A stretch of 64,000 nt of DNA, from positions 124,001-188,000 of the forward strand of contig JAQJVL010000784.1 of NCBI GenBank assembly GCA_035578905.1, written 5' to 3'. Origin of the DNA: Stictocephala bisonia (lineage: Eukaryota; Arthropoda; Insecta; Hemiptera; Membracidae). Positions 46,207 through 57,867 of this stretch are shown here, piece after piece. Within the stretch, counting starts at the first letter, position 1; every line of letters starts with the position of its first letter. The notes under the pieces were generated by a model. The model saw only the letters and a program-made list of their open reading frames with translations, made no database searches and was not told the DNA's origin. The translations under genes and the position numbers were made by a program.

Positions 46207-46514
46207 GGATGTCGGCCATGTTGGTTTTTAATGCCATAACAATAATGCTATTTGCTAATCCATATGTTTTCGTTATTCATTGACCAAAAGTTGTGTATGA
46301 GGTGTCATTTTAAATTTTATAATATTGCGCATTAGGTTTGCTTTTGATATTTCGAATAAAAACGCCTAGTTCTGTAAAAAAGGGAGAATAGAATCTTCAA
46401 ACCAAATATTTTTATATTTTATAAAACTAATTAGGAATTCACAAAGCAATTCCATTACACAATTCATTCTTGATCAAATGCAATTTGTTTGGAAAAATCT
46501 GATTAAAAATAACT
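46207..46514 (-). repeat. Inverted repeat, right arm
   Basis: Reverse-complement partner of 44305-44575. A further partial copy in plus orientation (TTCTTATGG, AAACCAACATAGC, CCTCTGCAGA) follows at 46560-46610. Confidence 0.75.
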
Positions 46515-46950
46515 GTTTAGTTTGGATACGCATGATCGTATGTCCGGTGTGAAAATAACATTGTTCTTATGGATTAAAACCAACATAGCCCTCAGCCTCT
46601 GCAGACTTTTAAGCAACCTTGTTGACAGGAATTGAGACCTGCTCAAATTTAAGTTTTGACTTTTTCACCTTATTGTATATTACTATGTTATTAAATTATC
46701 AAAGTTAGGTGATATAGGAAAGGTGTATGTACTATTGAAGTAATGGGTGAGGAATGAGGTTATGTACTACTCGTATTTAATAATCAATGTTCGATACTAA
46801 CTGTGATTTGCTTCCGTAGCTTATGACTTTTTTCCAAGCATTCACAACATAAAACAATAATAAAAATATGTAAACTCTAAATGTATAGTTTCTGAGAGTT
46901 TTAATTATTTTTTACGTTTTATAATATCGAAAAATCTACTAACCCATTTT

Positions 46951-46975
46951 TAAGGTTAAGGTTAAGGTTAAGAAG
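46951..46975. repeat. (GGTTAA)n microsatellite
   Basis: Three to four copies of TTAAGG/GGTTAA. Confidence 0.8.
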
Positions 46976-47004
46976 TTCTCCCTCTTCTTTAAGTGTGAAT
47001 CACC

Positions 47005-47165
47005 GATGTGTTGGCTCCTTGGTTAAGGCTTCGGACTGCAGAGTGCTAGGTCCAAGGTTTGAATTTACAAATAAAATAACAGTCGATATTTCAATCAAGC
47101 TCACGTAAATAAATCACATCCATGATAACTCGTGACTGAGGTTAAAAGAAAGAACCTCCACCTCT
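47005..47165 (+). mobile_element. tRNA-derived SINE, degraded
   Basis: A-box-like TTGGCTCCTTGGTTAAGG (about 47011-47030) and B-box-like AAGGTTTGAATTT (about 47054-47066) with spacing near that of a tRNA. An AT-rich body follows. Both boxes are mutated. Confidence 0.5.
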
Positions 47166-47919
47166 TTGAAAAGGCATGATAATGGTTTTGTTGTTATAAT
47201 GAACGTATAATGTTGACATAATGGAGAAAGTAAAGCTGTTACGTGAATAAAGAGAACATAATTTTTAGATAGTCAGCAGAGTGGAGACACACAAAAGATC
47301 TATTAGACTGAAAAAGGCTCATAATTTAAAGGCAGTGGCAATTGGTAATATCTTTTTCGAAAGTCGTATTAAATAATTATACTACTATTTTATTAAAAAA
47401 TGTATATATGTTGTTATAAATTACCACATCTATTAAATAATAACCAATACTTTTTAAACTATATGTTAACTAACAGACTAACAATCCAATATAACTTCTA
47501 ATAAAGGAACGTTCCATTAATCATGTAACATTTCCAAATGGATTATTGGGGTTTGAACTGTCATAGAACATTTAAAGGATATATCACAGATTATATTTAA
47601 TTTCATATAATCTACACTTGATTATGTACCAACACGTTTTATGTTTATTAAAAAACAATTTAATAAATGAGCTGTTGAATAGTTTATCGTTACTTTCGTT
47701 TAAAATGTAGTCATATAAATTATTAGGCAAGGAAAAAAAACTAAAGTGGCACAAATTTACTGCTACTATTAACTTTGAGGTTAAATAACTGGATTCGAAG
47801 AGGATACATTGATTGAAATATCAAAAAAGCATTTCTTACAACACTTTGTAGGGCAGTTTTCAACATGATCATAAGTCAACACTAAATTGATAACTTCTTA
47901 CATTCTTTCACTTAAAATA
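47166..47919. other. AT-rich, no feature seen
   Basis: No supported feature. Confidence 0.5.
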
Positions 47920-47920
47920 T

Positions 47921-48502
47921 TGGACCTTTTCCGTTAATTCACTACCACTACTTTGGTCAGGTTTGTTTAGGTTATGTTAGGTTTGGATAGGTTAAGTTAG
48001 GTTTAGTTGTGTTATGTTAAGTTTAGTTATATTATGTTAGATTTGGTTAGGTTATGTTAGGTTTAGATATGTTACGTTAGGTTTAGTTATGTTATGTTAG
48101 GTTTGTTTAGCTTATGTTAGATTTAGTTATGTTATGCTAAGTTTGGATAGGTTATTTTAAATAGTTTTTCAATTAGCATAATACGTGTTGGTATATACAC
48201 AGTACAAGTAAACGTCACACAACACAAATTTATTACAATACAAGTACAAAATGCACAAATATTATGGTTCGTGCTCCATAATATTTGTGCATTTTGTACT
48301 TGTATTGTAATATACTCGTATTTGTGCATTTTGTGCTTATATTGTAATAAATTTGTGTTGTGTGACGTATACTTGTACTGAGGTTATTTTAGGTTTGTTA
48401 AGGCTATATAGATTTCGTTAGGTTATGTTAGGTTTGGTTTGGTTATGTTAGGTTAGGTTAACCTAGGGTATGGTTATGGTAGTCAATTAACGGAAAAGAT
48501 CC
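47921..48502. mobile_element. Inverted-ended element with GGTTA arrays and long hairpin
   Basis: Ends match in inverse orientation at 25 of 27 bases (47921-47947 against 48476-48502; core CCTTTTCCGTTAATT). Inside lie two arrays of degenerate GTTAGGTTTGGTTATGTTAG-type repeats (about 47955-48160 and 48380-48470, same orientation) flanking a long hairpin (48201-48379). No coding frame. A clear target duplication is not visible. Confidence 0.75.
48201..48379. repeat. Long near-perfect hairpin
   Basis: 48231-48267 and 48276-48312 are perfect complements over 37 bp around an 8-base loop (TTCGTGCT). The outer arm 48201-48240 pairs with 48340-48379 with a single mismatch in 40. Between the two right-hand segments, 27 bp (48313-48339) is a diverged repeat of part of the stem. 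Either strand would fold into a long dsRNA if transcribed. Confidence 0.95.
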
Positions 48503-48850
48503 AAAATATTTGACAGTAAATTGAACCGTACACAGAGTAAGGATCAAGCGTGATGAAGTAGATGCGATCTCACCAGCGAGCAAGTCAATCCAATCGCCTT
48601 ATATGGGGGTGGAAATCATATCAGCTCAATCACTGTACGAAACTCCACGGAGAAACTGTTTACGTATGTATGAGAAACCAATTGGTGGGAAGAAATGTCT
48701 TATGTAAGAATTAGTTTATTTAAGATGCCAATCTTAAACATTTTGGTACTGTTAATAAGAGTGAGTTATTATAAATATAATTAAATACGACAAGGTGAAT
48801 AAACGTAATGTCCTGGATGTTAATCAATGGTGGGATTTTTTCATATCAGA
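48503..48850. other. No feature seen
   Basis: Unrecognised sequence between two repeats. Confidence 0.45.
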
Positions 48851-49135
48851 CTAGGGGACACCCCTGCACGCTTCGCGTGCCAACAACATCTCTGCGCTCC
48901 GCCTCCAGGTGTGACTTTTAACCACAAATAATCGTGGATTAACGGTATAACATGAAATCACAATTTATTTACAGTACCCCACTCACACTATTTGCATTGC
49001 TACCTATATATTAGTATAAATACCCAATGGTATTACTTAGCCTATTTCACACATGTTCATTCTATTTTTATTAATTTTTATTTATTTATTTATATATTTT
49101 TTATTTTTTTTTATTTATTTATTTATTTTATTTAT

Positions 49136-49178
<43 letters not shown>

Positions 49179-49500
49179 AAGATTAAACTCTTAATGCACC
49201 AATAGGATAATGTCAAACATACAAAATAAAAATTGTTATTTATTTACGAAACAACTGTTATTAGTTTACTAAAATCAAACCAATGTTGTTCTTATGGCAA
49301 AAAGGAAATGTTGAGAGGCTGTTTTTACCCCTTAGGAATGCAATTTCGAAAGATCCCTCTTAGTGTGTCCCTTCAATACTACAGCTAACTTTCATTAAAA
49401 TGTCGTGTAAATCTATTCTGTGGTTTTTGAGATTTCGTGATAAGTATTCAGTGAGTGAGTCAGTAGTGTTTGTCTTATATATAAAATTCAATATATATTA
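48851..49500 (+). mobile_element. RTE-like dispersed repeat, longest copy
   Basis: Starts with the ACACCCCTGCACGCTTCGCG hairpin block (stem at 48866-48880) and ends with the tail shared with 4490-4710 and 12940-13150. Landmarks are TTGTTCTTATGGC, GTTGAGAGGCTGTTTTTACC, CATTAAAATGTCGTGTAAAT and TGTGGTTTTTGAGATTTC, then TATATATAAAATTCAA. The middle is swollen by (ATTT)n and a 37-base T run (49138-49174). This copy links the hairpin head and the RTE-like tail into one family. Confidence 0.65.
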
Positions 49501-50189
49501 TTTTTACAGTTTACAAAACAAACAACAGCTTTATAATTTACATTGAAAACCACATAAAGAGAATGAAAAAGTTAGAGAGGTAATATTGGTTGGATGGTGA
49601 AATACCTGTGGCTCATTTGACTTGCGTAACTTTGGCCCAGCTTTCACCGAAGGCCAGCTAAACTTTGCTTGTTTCGTGGCTCGATATTTTGTTTTCAACA
49701 GTTACGCCGCCAGGACTTTTTAAATTACAAAAGTAAATGAGATGAATTATAAATATTGTATTTTATGAGAATAAAGGTAAGGTTAATTATACAAATACTA
49801 CTAAATTGTTACCAACAGACCTACGAATATCAGAATATTGGATATTTATAAAATAAATAACGCTAAATACGCCCTCTTTCAGAAAATGTTCTCCAGGATG
49901 AAACAAATATATACTCAGTTTACAAAATATTCAAGTCTATCTAGATATTATTATTAGCTTGACGTTAACAAACGTTTTTCTGTTAATAATAAATAAGAAT
50001 AAGATTATGCAGAACACTACATAAGTGAAAGAAGGGACTTCTTAGTCCCAACTTCGCCTGATTAAACAAAGACGTTTTTCATTTCATTTCTTAAGCTGTA
50101 ATCTTTAGTTAGAGATCAACAAGTGTAGCACGAATGCTTCCAATCCTTAAACAACTAATATAAAATAATGCTATAGAACACCTAAATTA
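49501..50189. other. AT-rich, no feature seen
   Basis: No supported feature; a small GGGACT-TCTT-AGTCCC hairpin at about 50036-50051. Confidence 0.45.
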
Positions 50190-50456
50190 TTGTTATCATT
50201 TATTATTTTTATTTTATTTCATTTATGTTTTTATATACAAGCAAATATCGTCAAGTGCGTTCTGCCTCCAGCAAGTCATGCTACAGCCTTCCAAAAATCT
50301 GTCTACCCATCTTTTGATTTCTCGCCTTTCAATTTTTATACTATCCACCATCTAGGAACTCCTTATTCCACTCCTTGTAATTCCATAATTCCTTCTGATG
50401 TCCATTCTATAGCCATATTTAATAAGCAGTATCCTTTAATCTTCTGTGCTTTATAA
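50190..50456 (+). other. Unassigned open frame, possible terminal exon
   Basis: An 88-codon frame whose first 20 codons lie in a pyrimidine-rich AT tract ending TATATACAAG at 50242. From there the composition shifts toward C-rich codons (VLPPASHATAFQ, SFDFSPFNFY) up to TAA at 50456. The shift at a perfect acceptor-like site could mean a real 3' exon, or a chance unit. The hydrophobic start would look like a signal peptide, but it is coded by the tract and so may be spurious. No domain recognised. Confidence 0.2.
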
Positions 50457-51338
50457 TGCATTTTAAGATAAATGATACGACGTGTCTTTGTTTTTTTGTT
50501 CATAATCTTCGTTTAAACCAGTAGTTGTTTATAGAATGTACCTTCAAATGTAAATATTCAGGAGTATGTTAGGCATCAATTGTAACCCGCCGTTGGCGCA
50601 TTGATTCTATAACAAACATCCTTTTTGACTACTGTTGGGGAAAACATTAATAAATAGATCCACTCGTTTAAACTCTATAAAACGTGTTTATTTTATTTTG
50701 GTGTTTAAATGTGATATTTATTATTTTTAATGGAAACTATTCGTTACAATATAGTAATAAATTTTTCAAAATGAAATAAGTAACTTGAATAGGGATTTAA
50801 AACTAGGCTAAATGAAAAATGTTTTCTGTTTATTTAAGAAAGATTAATACTACAAATTCAATATACCATCAAATATAGCACTAAAAATACAAAATAATAA
50901 GCATAATATACTCTAAATAAATAACTAGGAAATAAACTGTTTTGTACTCAAAAAGAACTCAAATATATAAAACTAAAAAATAATAAACAATATGTTCCTT
51001 GAACTCAAGAATCAAACAGGAAATAAATAGAATCATTTACTGAAAAGATAATAAAACATATAAAACTAAGAAATTAAAAAAAACAAGCAAACAAAAAACA
51101 CTAAGTATTTTTAGACTCAGATATAAAAACTAGGTAAATTATTATTTAAAATTTTTTCAAAAGTCTTTAAAATATAAATAAACAAACTAGGTAATAAAAA
51201 AAATAAACTTTTTTTATTACGCCTCTCAGGATCCATCGTTAGTGTTATTTCAAAAAGAAGAACTCGTTCTCACGGTCACTGAACTGAATTACACAAACAG
51301 ACGCGCGGTTGATTTTACACAAATTTAACGCACTACTC
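50457..51338. other. AT-rich, no feature seen
   Basis: No supported feature. Confidence 0.5.
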
Positions 51339-51363
51339 AAAAAAAAAAAAAAAAAAAAAAAAA
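51339..51363. repeat. Poly-A run (25)
   Basis: Uninterrupted A homopolymer. Confidence 0.95.
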
Positions 51364-51429
51364 CTCAGAGTAAATGAGACCCTACAGTGCTGTCTATAAC
51401 CCCTTCCTGACAAGTATATTGAGAGCGGA

Positions 51430-52010
51430 AACGCAGCCATGTTTTATGGCCCCAACATAAACCATGGCTGCTATATATTATGCATTAAAGACTGTGTTTT
51501 ATGCTCTAAGATCTTTGCATAAAGACCTTATTTGTTTGGTATTCAAAACCCTATTTATTGTGAGAACGGTCGCTTCCACCTTTACGTACTGCTTTCCAGT
51601 TGAGCAGAACCAATTTCTCGCCCAATACCAGCTGGGCCATAGCGTGGAACAGTTTTGATGGACGAAAAAGTTCCTTATTAACGATCCGTCAATACCTGTT
51701 GGTGGAATGAACCTCCCTCGTAGGGAGTGGACATTGTTGAATCGGTTCCGAACTGGAGTGGGCAGATGTAACTACTGGAAATACAAATGGGGATTGTCAG
51801 TTGATCAGTCATGTGATTGAGAGGAGTCTATCCAAACAATGGATGACATGGTTACAGAGTACCCCTTGCACTGTTTTATGGAGGGATTACCTAGCATAAA
51901 TAGAATCAGTGAGGCTGGTCTTAAATGGCTTGATGGATTGGATTTATTTTTGTGTCAGGAGATCACTTGTTGAAGTGTGTTCTGAGTTATTTATAGACAG
52001 AAATGCACGT
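51430..52010 (+). pseudogene. LINE ORF2 C-terminal remnant
   Basis: The clear part is 51690-51960. NLPRREWTLLNRFRTGVGRC is followed by a YKWGLS, D-QSCD block, then a stop, then QTMDDMVTEYPLHCF and GLKWLDGL. This is the C-terminal segment found after the RT/RNase H in many insect LINEs (R-E-W-x-x-L-N-R-x-R-x-G, KWG, C-x-C-G, Q-T-M-x-H-I-V). Here the CDCGE motif is interrupted by TGA. The frame upstream (51464-51658) is weaker but may continue it. The RT itself is not present. Confidence 0.8.
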
Positions 52011-52310
52011 TTCCGATCAAAACGACCACCTAAACGTCCACTGCTAGGTTAAGTTTATAAAATATATGATTAAAAGTAAAAAAGATCTGAAAAACGTTAA
52101 AGAATAATATTATATGTCTCTTGAAGAGACAACCAAAAAACTATATCCATTTAACCTTAAGTAATCAACTGAAATTTAATCTTTTTGATAACTCTAGATT
52201 AGTCACACAACATTATACTTTCTCCTTCATAATGTCTTATATGTTTTTGTTATAATACGATCAAATATCTCAAAATACATTTATGACAGTACTATGCATG
52301 TTTAACAATA

Positions 52311-52757
52311 CAGGGTGGAAAAAAATATGGACACGCTTTCAAAACTGTTGTATGACTACTTGTAAAAGTGAAATCTTGTAAATGAGCATGGTTAAAAGGA
52401 ACATACGATTTGATGCTATTTAGTAACATTTCATCTTTTCAGGGGGACGGCCCAAGAGAAGTTGAACGAACATCTTCAATGTAAGCCTAGGTCGAGTTTG
52501 GTATCAAATGAAAAATATATTCAAGAGAAATTAACTACCGCAAAGTCTGGAAGGTTTCTTCTTTCCAGAGTAGCGGTTATTAGAATTTCAAAGTAAATCA
52601 CTTGAACAATATTATTTATTCGTTATTTAATGGTTTTAAGTAAATTTTTCTAATCAAAAACTATACTTTATGGAACACAATAATTCAAAAAAAATAAACT
52701 GTCTATGGAAAAAATAACGTTATTGTGAAAGCGTTTCTATATGTTTTTTCCACCCTG
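52311..52757. mobile_element. Mariner-type MITE, 447 bp
   Basis: Ends CAGGGTGGAAAAAAATATGG and the complement of CAGGGTGGAAAAAACATATA, both running into a GCTTTCA block (about 31 bp TIR). TA lies on both sides (52309-52310, 52758-52759). No coding frame. Confidence 0.92.
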
Positions 52758-53550
52758 TAGAATGTTTAATACTGTAATATACTTAAGGTGCGGCTTGAAC
52801 CAGGAAAAAATTGTTTTCGTACTTTGGACCCCAAGTGCAGTCTACAACTCACTGCCATCTGACCTAAAGAGTAATAGCTATCCCAGTTGTAATAAAAAAT
52901 ATATTTACTAAGTAAAAGAAGCAACACGTTTACACTCGATGACTTTCTTAATGTATGTTTCATATTATGTATATTTTATTAATTTGCAGTTGTTCGACAT
53001 TAGTTGTCTTGTAAAACAGAGTTGTAATTTGAAGAATGCTTGAAATAAAGACCTTATTTTTGTACTATTACAAAATTCTTTCCCAGTTATTTTAATACCT
53101 TGTAAAACTTTATATAAACCTATCGTACTAATGAAATGAATATCTGCTTCTGAATGCACATTGTAAGTGGGTTTACATATTTAGTATGTAATTAAAACAA
53201 GTTTGGCCAAAACGAGGGGGACACAATGTAGTATGGGGAGGGAACCTCGTGGCCTATTATCCGAACCACACTCAACCCCTGTCAACTGTAATAACCGGGG
53301 GTGGGGGGTTATAATGAACTGACAACCCTCAATATTGATAATTCATCCTTTAGTTACGTATTAACGTAAGAGCTAACAGAGGTTAAATGCTAGAAAATGC
53401 TAATTTTGTTCAAATTTTACCTCAATAAACAAGTTTTTAAATTAATTATATTCTTTTCTATCAGTGTTTGACATTTTATGATATATAGGTTTACTATTTA
53501 ATATTAATAAACACAGAACAATAAAATTCTATGATTACTTCCTGTGGTTA
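52758..53550. other. No gene seen
   Basis: AT-rich, with a G-rich patch at 53210-53320 including CCGGGGGTGGGGGG. Nothing recognised. Confidence 0.45.
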
Positions 53551-53912
53551 CTGACTTTTTGGCCAATTTAACTGTCCTTTTTTCCCCTTTTGGGGGACGT
53601 CCTTTGGATGAAGTACACTTCATTTTAAAGGTCATTGTTAGAGGAACACATTGCTGTAACCCCGCCTGAAAAAGTACTGTTCGTTTGGAAATAGAAGCCT
53701 CTCAAAGTTCCAATGAGGCCCAACTTTTAGACGCTGTCATTTCCAAACGATTATGCCTTTTTCAGTCGGGGTTGCGTCAATGTGTTTCTATAACAATGAC
53801 CTTTATAATGATCTATAACTCGACCGAGCTTACATATCAGATTTTTTTTAATTTCCTTCACATAACGTCTCCCCAAAGCAAAAAAGGACTTTTAAAACGA
53901 CCAAAAAGTCAG
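53551..53912. mobile_element. TA-flanked foldback MITE, 362 bp
   Basis: Ends CTGACTTTTTGG and CCAAAAAGTCAG, with TA at 53549-53550 and 53913-53914. The arms pair through AGTCCTTTTTT, AAAGGTCATTGTTA, AACACATTG, ACCCCG-CTGAAAAAG and CGTTTGGAAAT, about 170 bp each. The overlapping open frames on both strands are products of the palindrome. Confidence 0.92.
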
Positions 53913-54302
53913 TAGCTACAGTGAAGACGTAATCATAGAGTATCATTGTTCTGCATTGATTAGTAAAATAAATAATAATGGGGTTCCGGACTTTTTGAAA
54001 ACCCGGTATATATATATTTGCATTATTGTTTATAAACAATAAATATAACGTTACTTTCATAACTTTCTACGTTGTGTAGCTAAAAAAGCTATGAAAATAC
54101 TGATACAAATATATTTAGCAATTTCTAAATTTCATACGTTTAACGTACATAAAACGTTGGTTAATTTTAAAACGACATTCAAAGTTATCTCTTGAGTATT
54201 AGGCGCTTTTTAATTCTAAAAGTTTTCGGATAATCTGTTTTATGTTGATAAAAACTGTTAATTTCCAGATATTCTAATTTATTTGGACAAAACTGTGAAT
54301 AC
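53913..54302. other. AT-rich, no feature seen
   Basis: No supported feature. Confidence 0.5.
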
Positions 54303-54803
54303 GATGGATTGTAACTGTTACTTTGGTGGATTATAACTATTAATCAAGTGGATTATGACTGTTAATCTGGTTTCATATAACTTTTTTTGTGCATTTATAA
54401 ACTTTGCTCTAATGGATTATAACTGTTAATATGGTGAAATATAACTGTTACTTTGGTGGAATATAGCTGTTACTTATGTGGATTATAAACTGTACTCTAG
54501 TGGTTTATAACTGTTGCTCTGGTGAATTAGAAATGTTACTCTTGTGGATTATACCTGATACTATGGTGGATTATAACGTTTATCAGGTGGATTATAATTG
54601 TTACTCAGATCGATTATAACTGTTACTCTGGATTATAGACTGTACTCTAGTGGGTTATAACTCTTGTTCTCGTGAAATTAAACTGTTACTCTGTTAGATT
54701 ATAACTGTTACTGTGGTGGAGTACAAACGATACTCTGGTGGATCAAAACTGTTACTGTGGTGTGTCATAACTGTTCCTCTGATTGATTACAACTGATACT
54801 CTG
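54303..54803. repeat. Degenerate 22-bp minisatellite, about 22 units
   Basis: Units of the type GGATTATAACTGTTACTCTG plus TG, varying from 19 to 24 bp with many substitutions and a few interruptions. Confidence 0.9.
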
Positions 54804-56430
54804 GTGTTAAAAAAGTCTGAAATCCGTCATATTTAAGTAATCATTCAAAATGAATTTTTTTAAATAAACCCTCATTACCATACTAAATTAAGAGCTTTCT
54901 TAGCTCTCGTGTGAGAAACGATCTGACAGTGCTGTCCTCAAGTTCGACTAATATTTCCCTACCTTATACCAACATTGCTGTAATCTACAGACAATTATTG
55001 TACGTACGTGTATATCTATATTAAATCGAAAGTAGACATAATCGTAATATTTTCTGATCTCTCGTTGTCTGATCAAGATTTTAAATAATAAAATCTCCTA
55101 AATTATAAGTAATCAACTGATTATTATTTTTCTTCGCAGCCCATGACAGTTTTTTTTATTTTAATATGTTTTTATTAATTTTGTTATGACAAGAATCTAA
55201 AACTGTACTTTTCCTAATAATTTTATAGCATTTGATATTAAAAAATAATAATACCAAAAATAGGCAGAATTATAAGTCACTTTTTAAAAATAAACCCCCT
55301 TTAATGATGGTTCTACACATTTTACACAATCTCAAATATTGGTCAGGTTCACTTGTTGTATTTAGCATGACTTTATATTAAAAGTTCCTTTTATAGAGTT
55401 TCATACAAGGCTTTGTTGCAAAATAGATTTTATGGAAATCATATTGCTAAGACAATATCCCTTATATAGGCTCAAAGTTGACTATGCGATCTTGTAATAC
55501 AAGACGACATCATCATCTTCGAGGGGGGGGGTTGCTGTAACGTCCTCTCTCTTATAAATAAAATTAAAAAATGCTTAGAATATAATGAGAAGATATCCAT
55601 CCTTGTAGCACGTAGGAATTTTTTACCTTTAATCCAAATGCAATGTCAAAATAATATCAAAAGTCATATAAAAAATATTTTTTTAACGGTTGAATTTAAA
55701 ATGTTATTCATATTAAATTAGTTATTTTAACAAACGAATTTATCTGCCAACCGTGTATATGAGCTTAAATATTAAGATCAAGTTAAAAGAGGTAAAGTAA
55801 AAATATACTTTTTTCTACTGTAATGGAAATATAAATGTTTTCAATTAGAGTAGTTGTTCCGAAATGAAATGACAATTTGTTTTAAAATGAAGAGTTCTTC
55901 CTTGAAATATTATTCATTTTCACTACTATGGAAAGCATTCGCTAATATAATTGCACCTCGGATATTAATTATTTTTCTTTAAAAATGTATTTTACTTTTA
56001 TTAATAACAGTGGTTGTTTAAATAAATGTTAATTATTATTATATTTACGTGTGTCCTAATACAGCAGGACACACACACACATATGTCGTTCGTATGACAC
56101 GTATGTCGCTCGTATGACACATGTATGAAGAACGTACGTAAGTATATCCGTATATTGTTAATGATGAGCCCATCATTTATAATTGTCGTGTACAAGTTTT
56201 GTAGAATCTATTCACAACTTGTTTAAATAATAATGGTTTCGGTTTTCATTAAATCATTTATATTGGACAAATATTTACCAGGAAATCTTATTTACTTTTA
56301 TTTATAACGTGAATTAAATGATTATACATGTACTACGCATTTGTTTAAAAATAAAAAATTAATACAAACGTATAACATGTATTAATAAATTAAATGTCCT
56401 GAAAATAGATTTACAAATAAATAGCCAAAC
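54804..56430. other. AT-rich, no gene seen
   Basis: 1.6 kb. A GTATGTCG-TCGTATGACAC motif occurs twice at 56083-56120, and again at 57541-57560 beside the hexanucleotide array. Confidence 0.5.
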
Positions 56431-56439
56431 TAAACGGCG

Positions 56440-56940
56440 CGTAGGGCGGGTAGTGGAAGGGAGATGGAGAATTTCTCCCACCACAGTTCAGGTCTGTAGG
56501 TTAGCTTATAAATGAACACGGACTGGTGTATATTTAGCTCCAGTCCTCAATGCAATTTCAATCAAAGTTGCGATTTATGTAAAAAGTTATAGATAGTTTT
56601 ACTTTGAAACTTGTTTTTTTTTTTGTATTGTATCATAACCGATATTGAAAATAAAAAATATTATTAAAATTGTTTGCGATGTAAAATACTTATATCAGCT
56701 GTTTTTATATAATGTACAGTTTGTAAATGGATTTTCTTAAGAGAGAAAAACTAGTAGAAACATATTTTAAATAACAAATATACATAGTTTTGTACAGTAA
56801 TTTTATTAGTTATTAGATTAAATTATAGACTGAAGGTAAATAATACATAAGTCCAATAATATGCCAACTAACAGAGTGGACTGTACCTTACAGATAGGGA
56901 GAAGTTCTCCGTCTCTCCCACACATCCCGGCGTAGTTTAT
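56440..56940. repeat. Paired inverted GC-richer motifs
   Basis: GGGAGATGGAGAATTTCTCC (56458-56478) and the reverse complement of 56897-56925 (GGGAGAGACGGAGAACTTCTCC in two overlapping halves) are related and face each other. They are each flanked outward by a CG-containing patch (GGCGCG; CCCGGCG). They may be the ends of a 0.5-kb element or paired regulatory sites. A TATAAAT lies at 56506. Confidence 0.4.
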
Positions 56941-57558
56941 TATTAATTGATTATGTATTAATTTATTAGTTAGCCAATTAATTGTAACTAAACCAATTTT
57001 TAATATTACTAGACACCAAACATCCAGTATTATTCTTTTTTAAGTTTTTTTTATGTTGTTTCATGAATGAAAGTAATTTAGTTGGTTTCACATAGTATAA
57101 ATTTTAAATTTTGTTGAAGTAAGTAAATATTTATTTAAGCTGGAGAGTAGAAAAATAAAATGATGAAAAATAACACATGATTCCATAATTTGTTTATATT
57201 TTCAATGAACTTACACATTCTAAAAATGTAAAATTAACTAGAAGATTTATATGGTGGTTATGTAGAAAAATTTCATTTAATTAATTTTAATTAGAAGAAA
57301 TTTTCCACTCATAAAATACTAACATGGCCCTCCTTTAAAGATTATATATTTAAATAACTATTTTGTTAAATAATATTCAACATTTCAACAATAAAAAAGA
57401 CAATATTTTTAATAATGCTCTTGGTTAAAACCAGTAACGATGCTTACACACCACAACCCGTCGGTGAACAGCATTACACTTGGCTGCACTCATTCGTGGT
57501 CTGGTGTTTTACTCAATATGATCAAGCTCGTATAACACTTGTATGTCGCTCGTATGAC
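56941..57558. other. AT-rich, no feature seen
   Basis: No supported feature. Confidence 0.5.
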
Positions 57559-57810
57559 ATAGTCATAGTCATAGTCATAGTCATAGTCATAGTCATAGTC
57601 ATAGTCATAGTCATAGTCATAGTCATAGTCATAGTCATAGTCATAGTCATAGTCATAGTCATAGTCATAGTCATAGTCATAGTCATAGTCATAGTCATAG
57701 TCATAGTCATAGTCATAGTCATAGTCATAGTCATAGTCATAGTCATAGTCATAGTCATAGTCATAGTCATAGTCATAGTCATAGTCATAGTCATAGTCAT
57801 AGTCATAGTC
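57559..57810. repeat. (ATAGTC)n hexanucleotide, 42 copies
   Basis: 252 bp, no interruption seen. Three frames stay open across it and give dipeptide repeats (VI, YD, MT); these are artefacts of the period. Confidence 0.98.
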
Positions 57811-57867
57811 AAATATCTCACTAGTCATAAAAACACTTTTTTATAAAAAAAATCTCACTCCTCCCTA

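Noticed and set aside
57415..57846. 143-codon frame and two minus-strand frames across the hexanucleotide array
   Set aside because: They exist because a 6-bp period without stops keeps frames open; products are dipeptide repeats.
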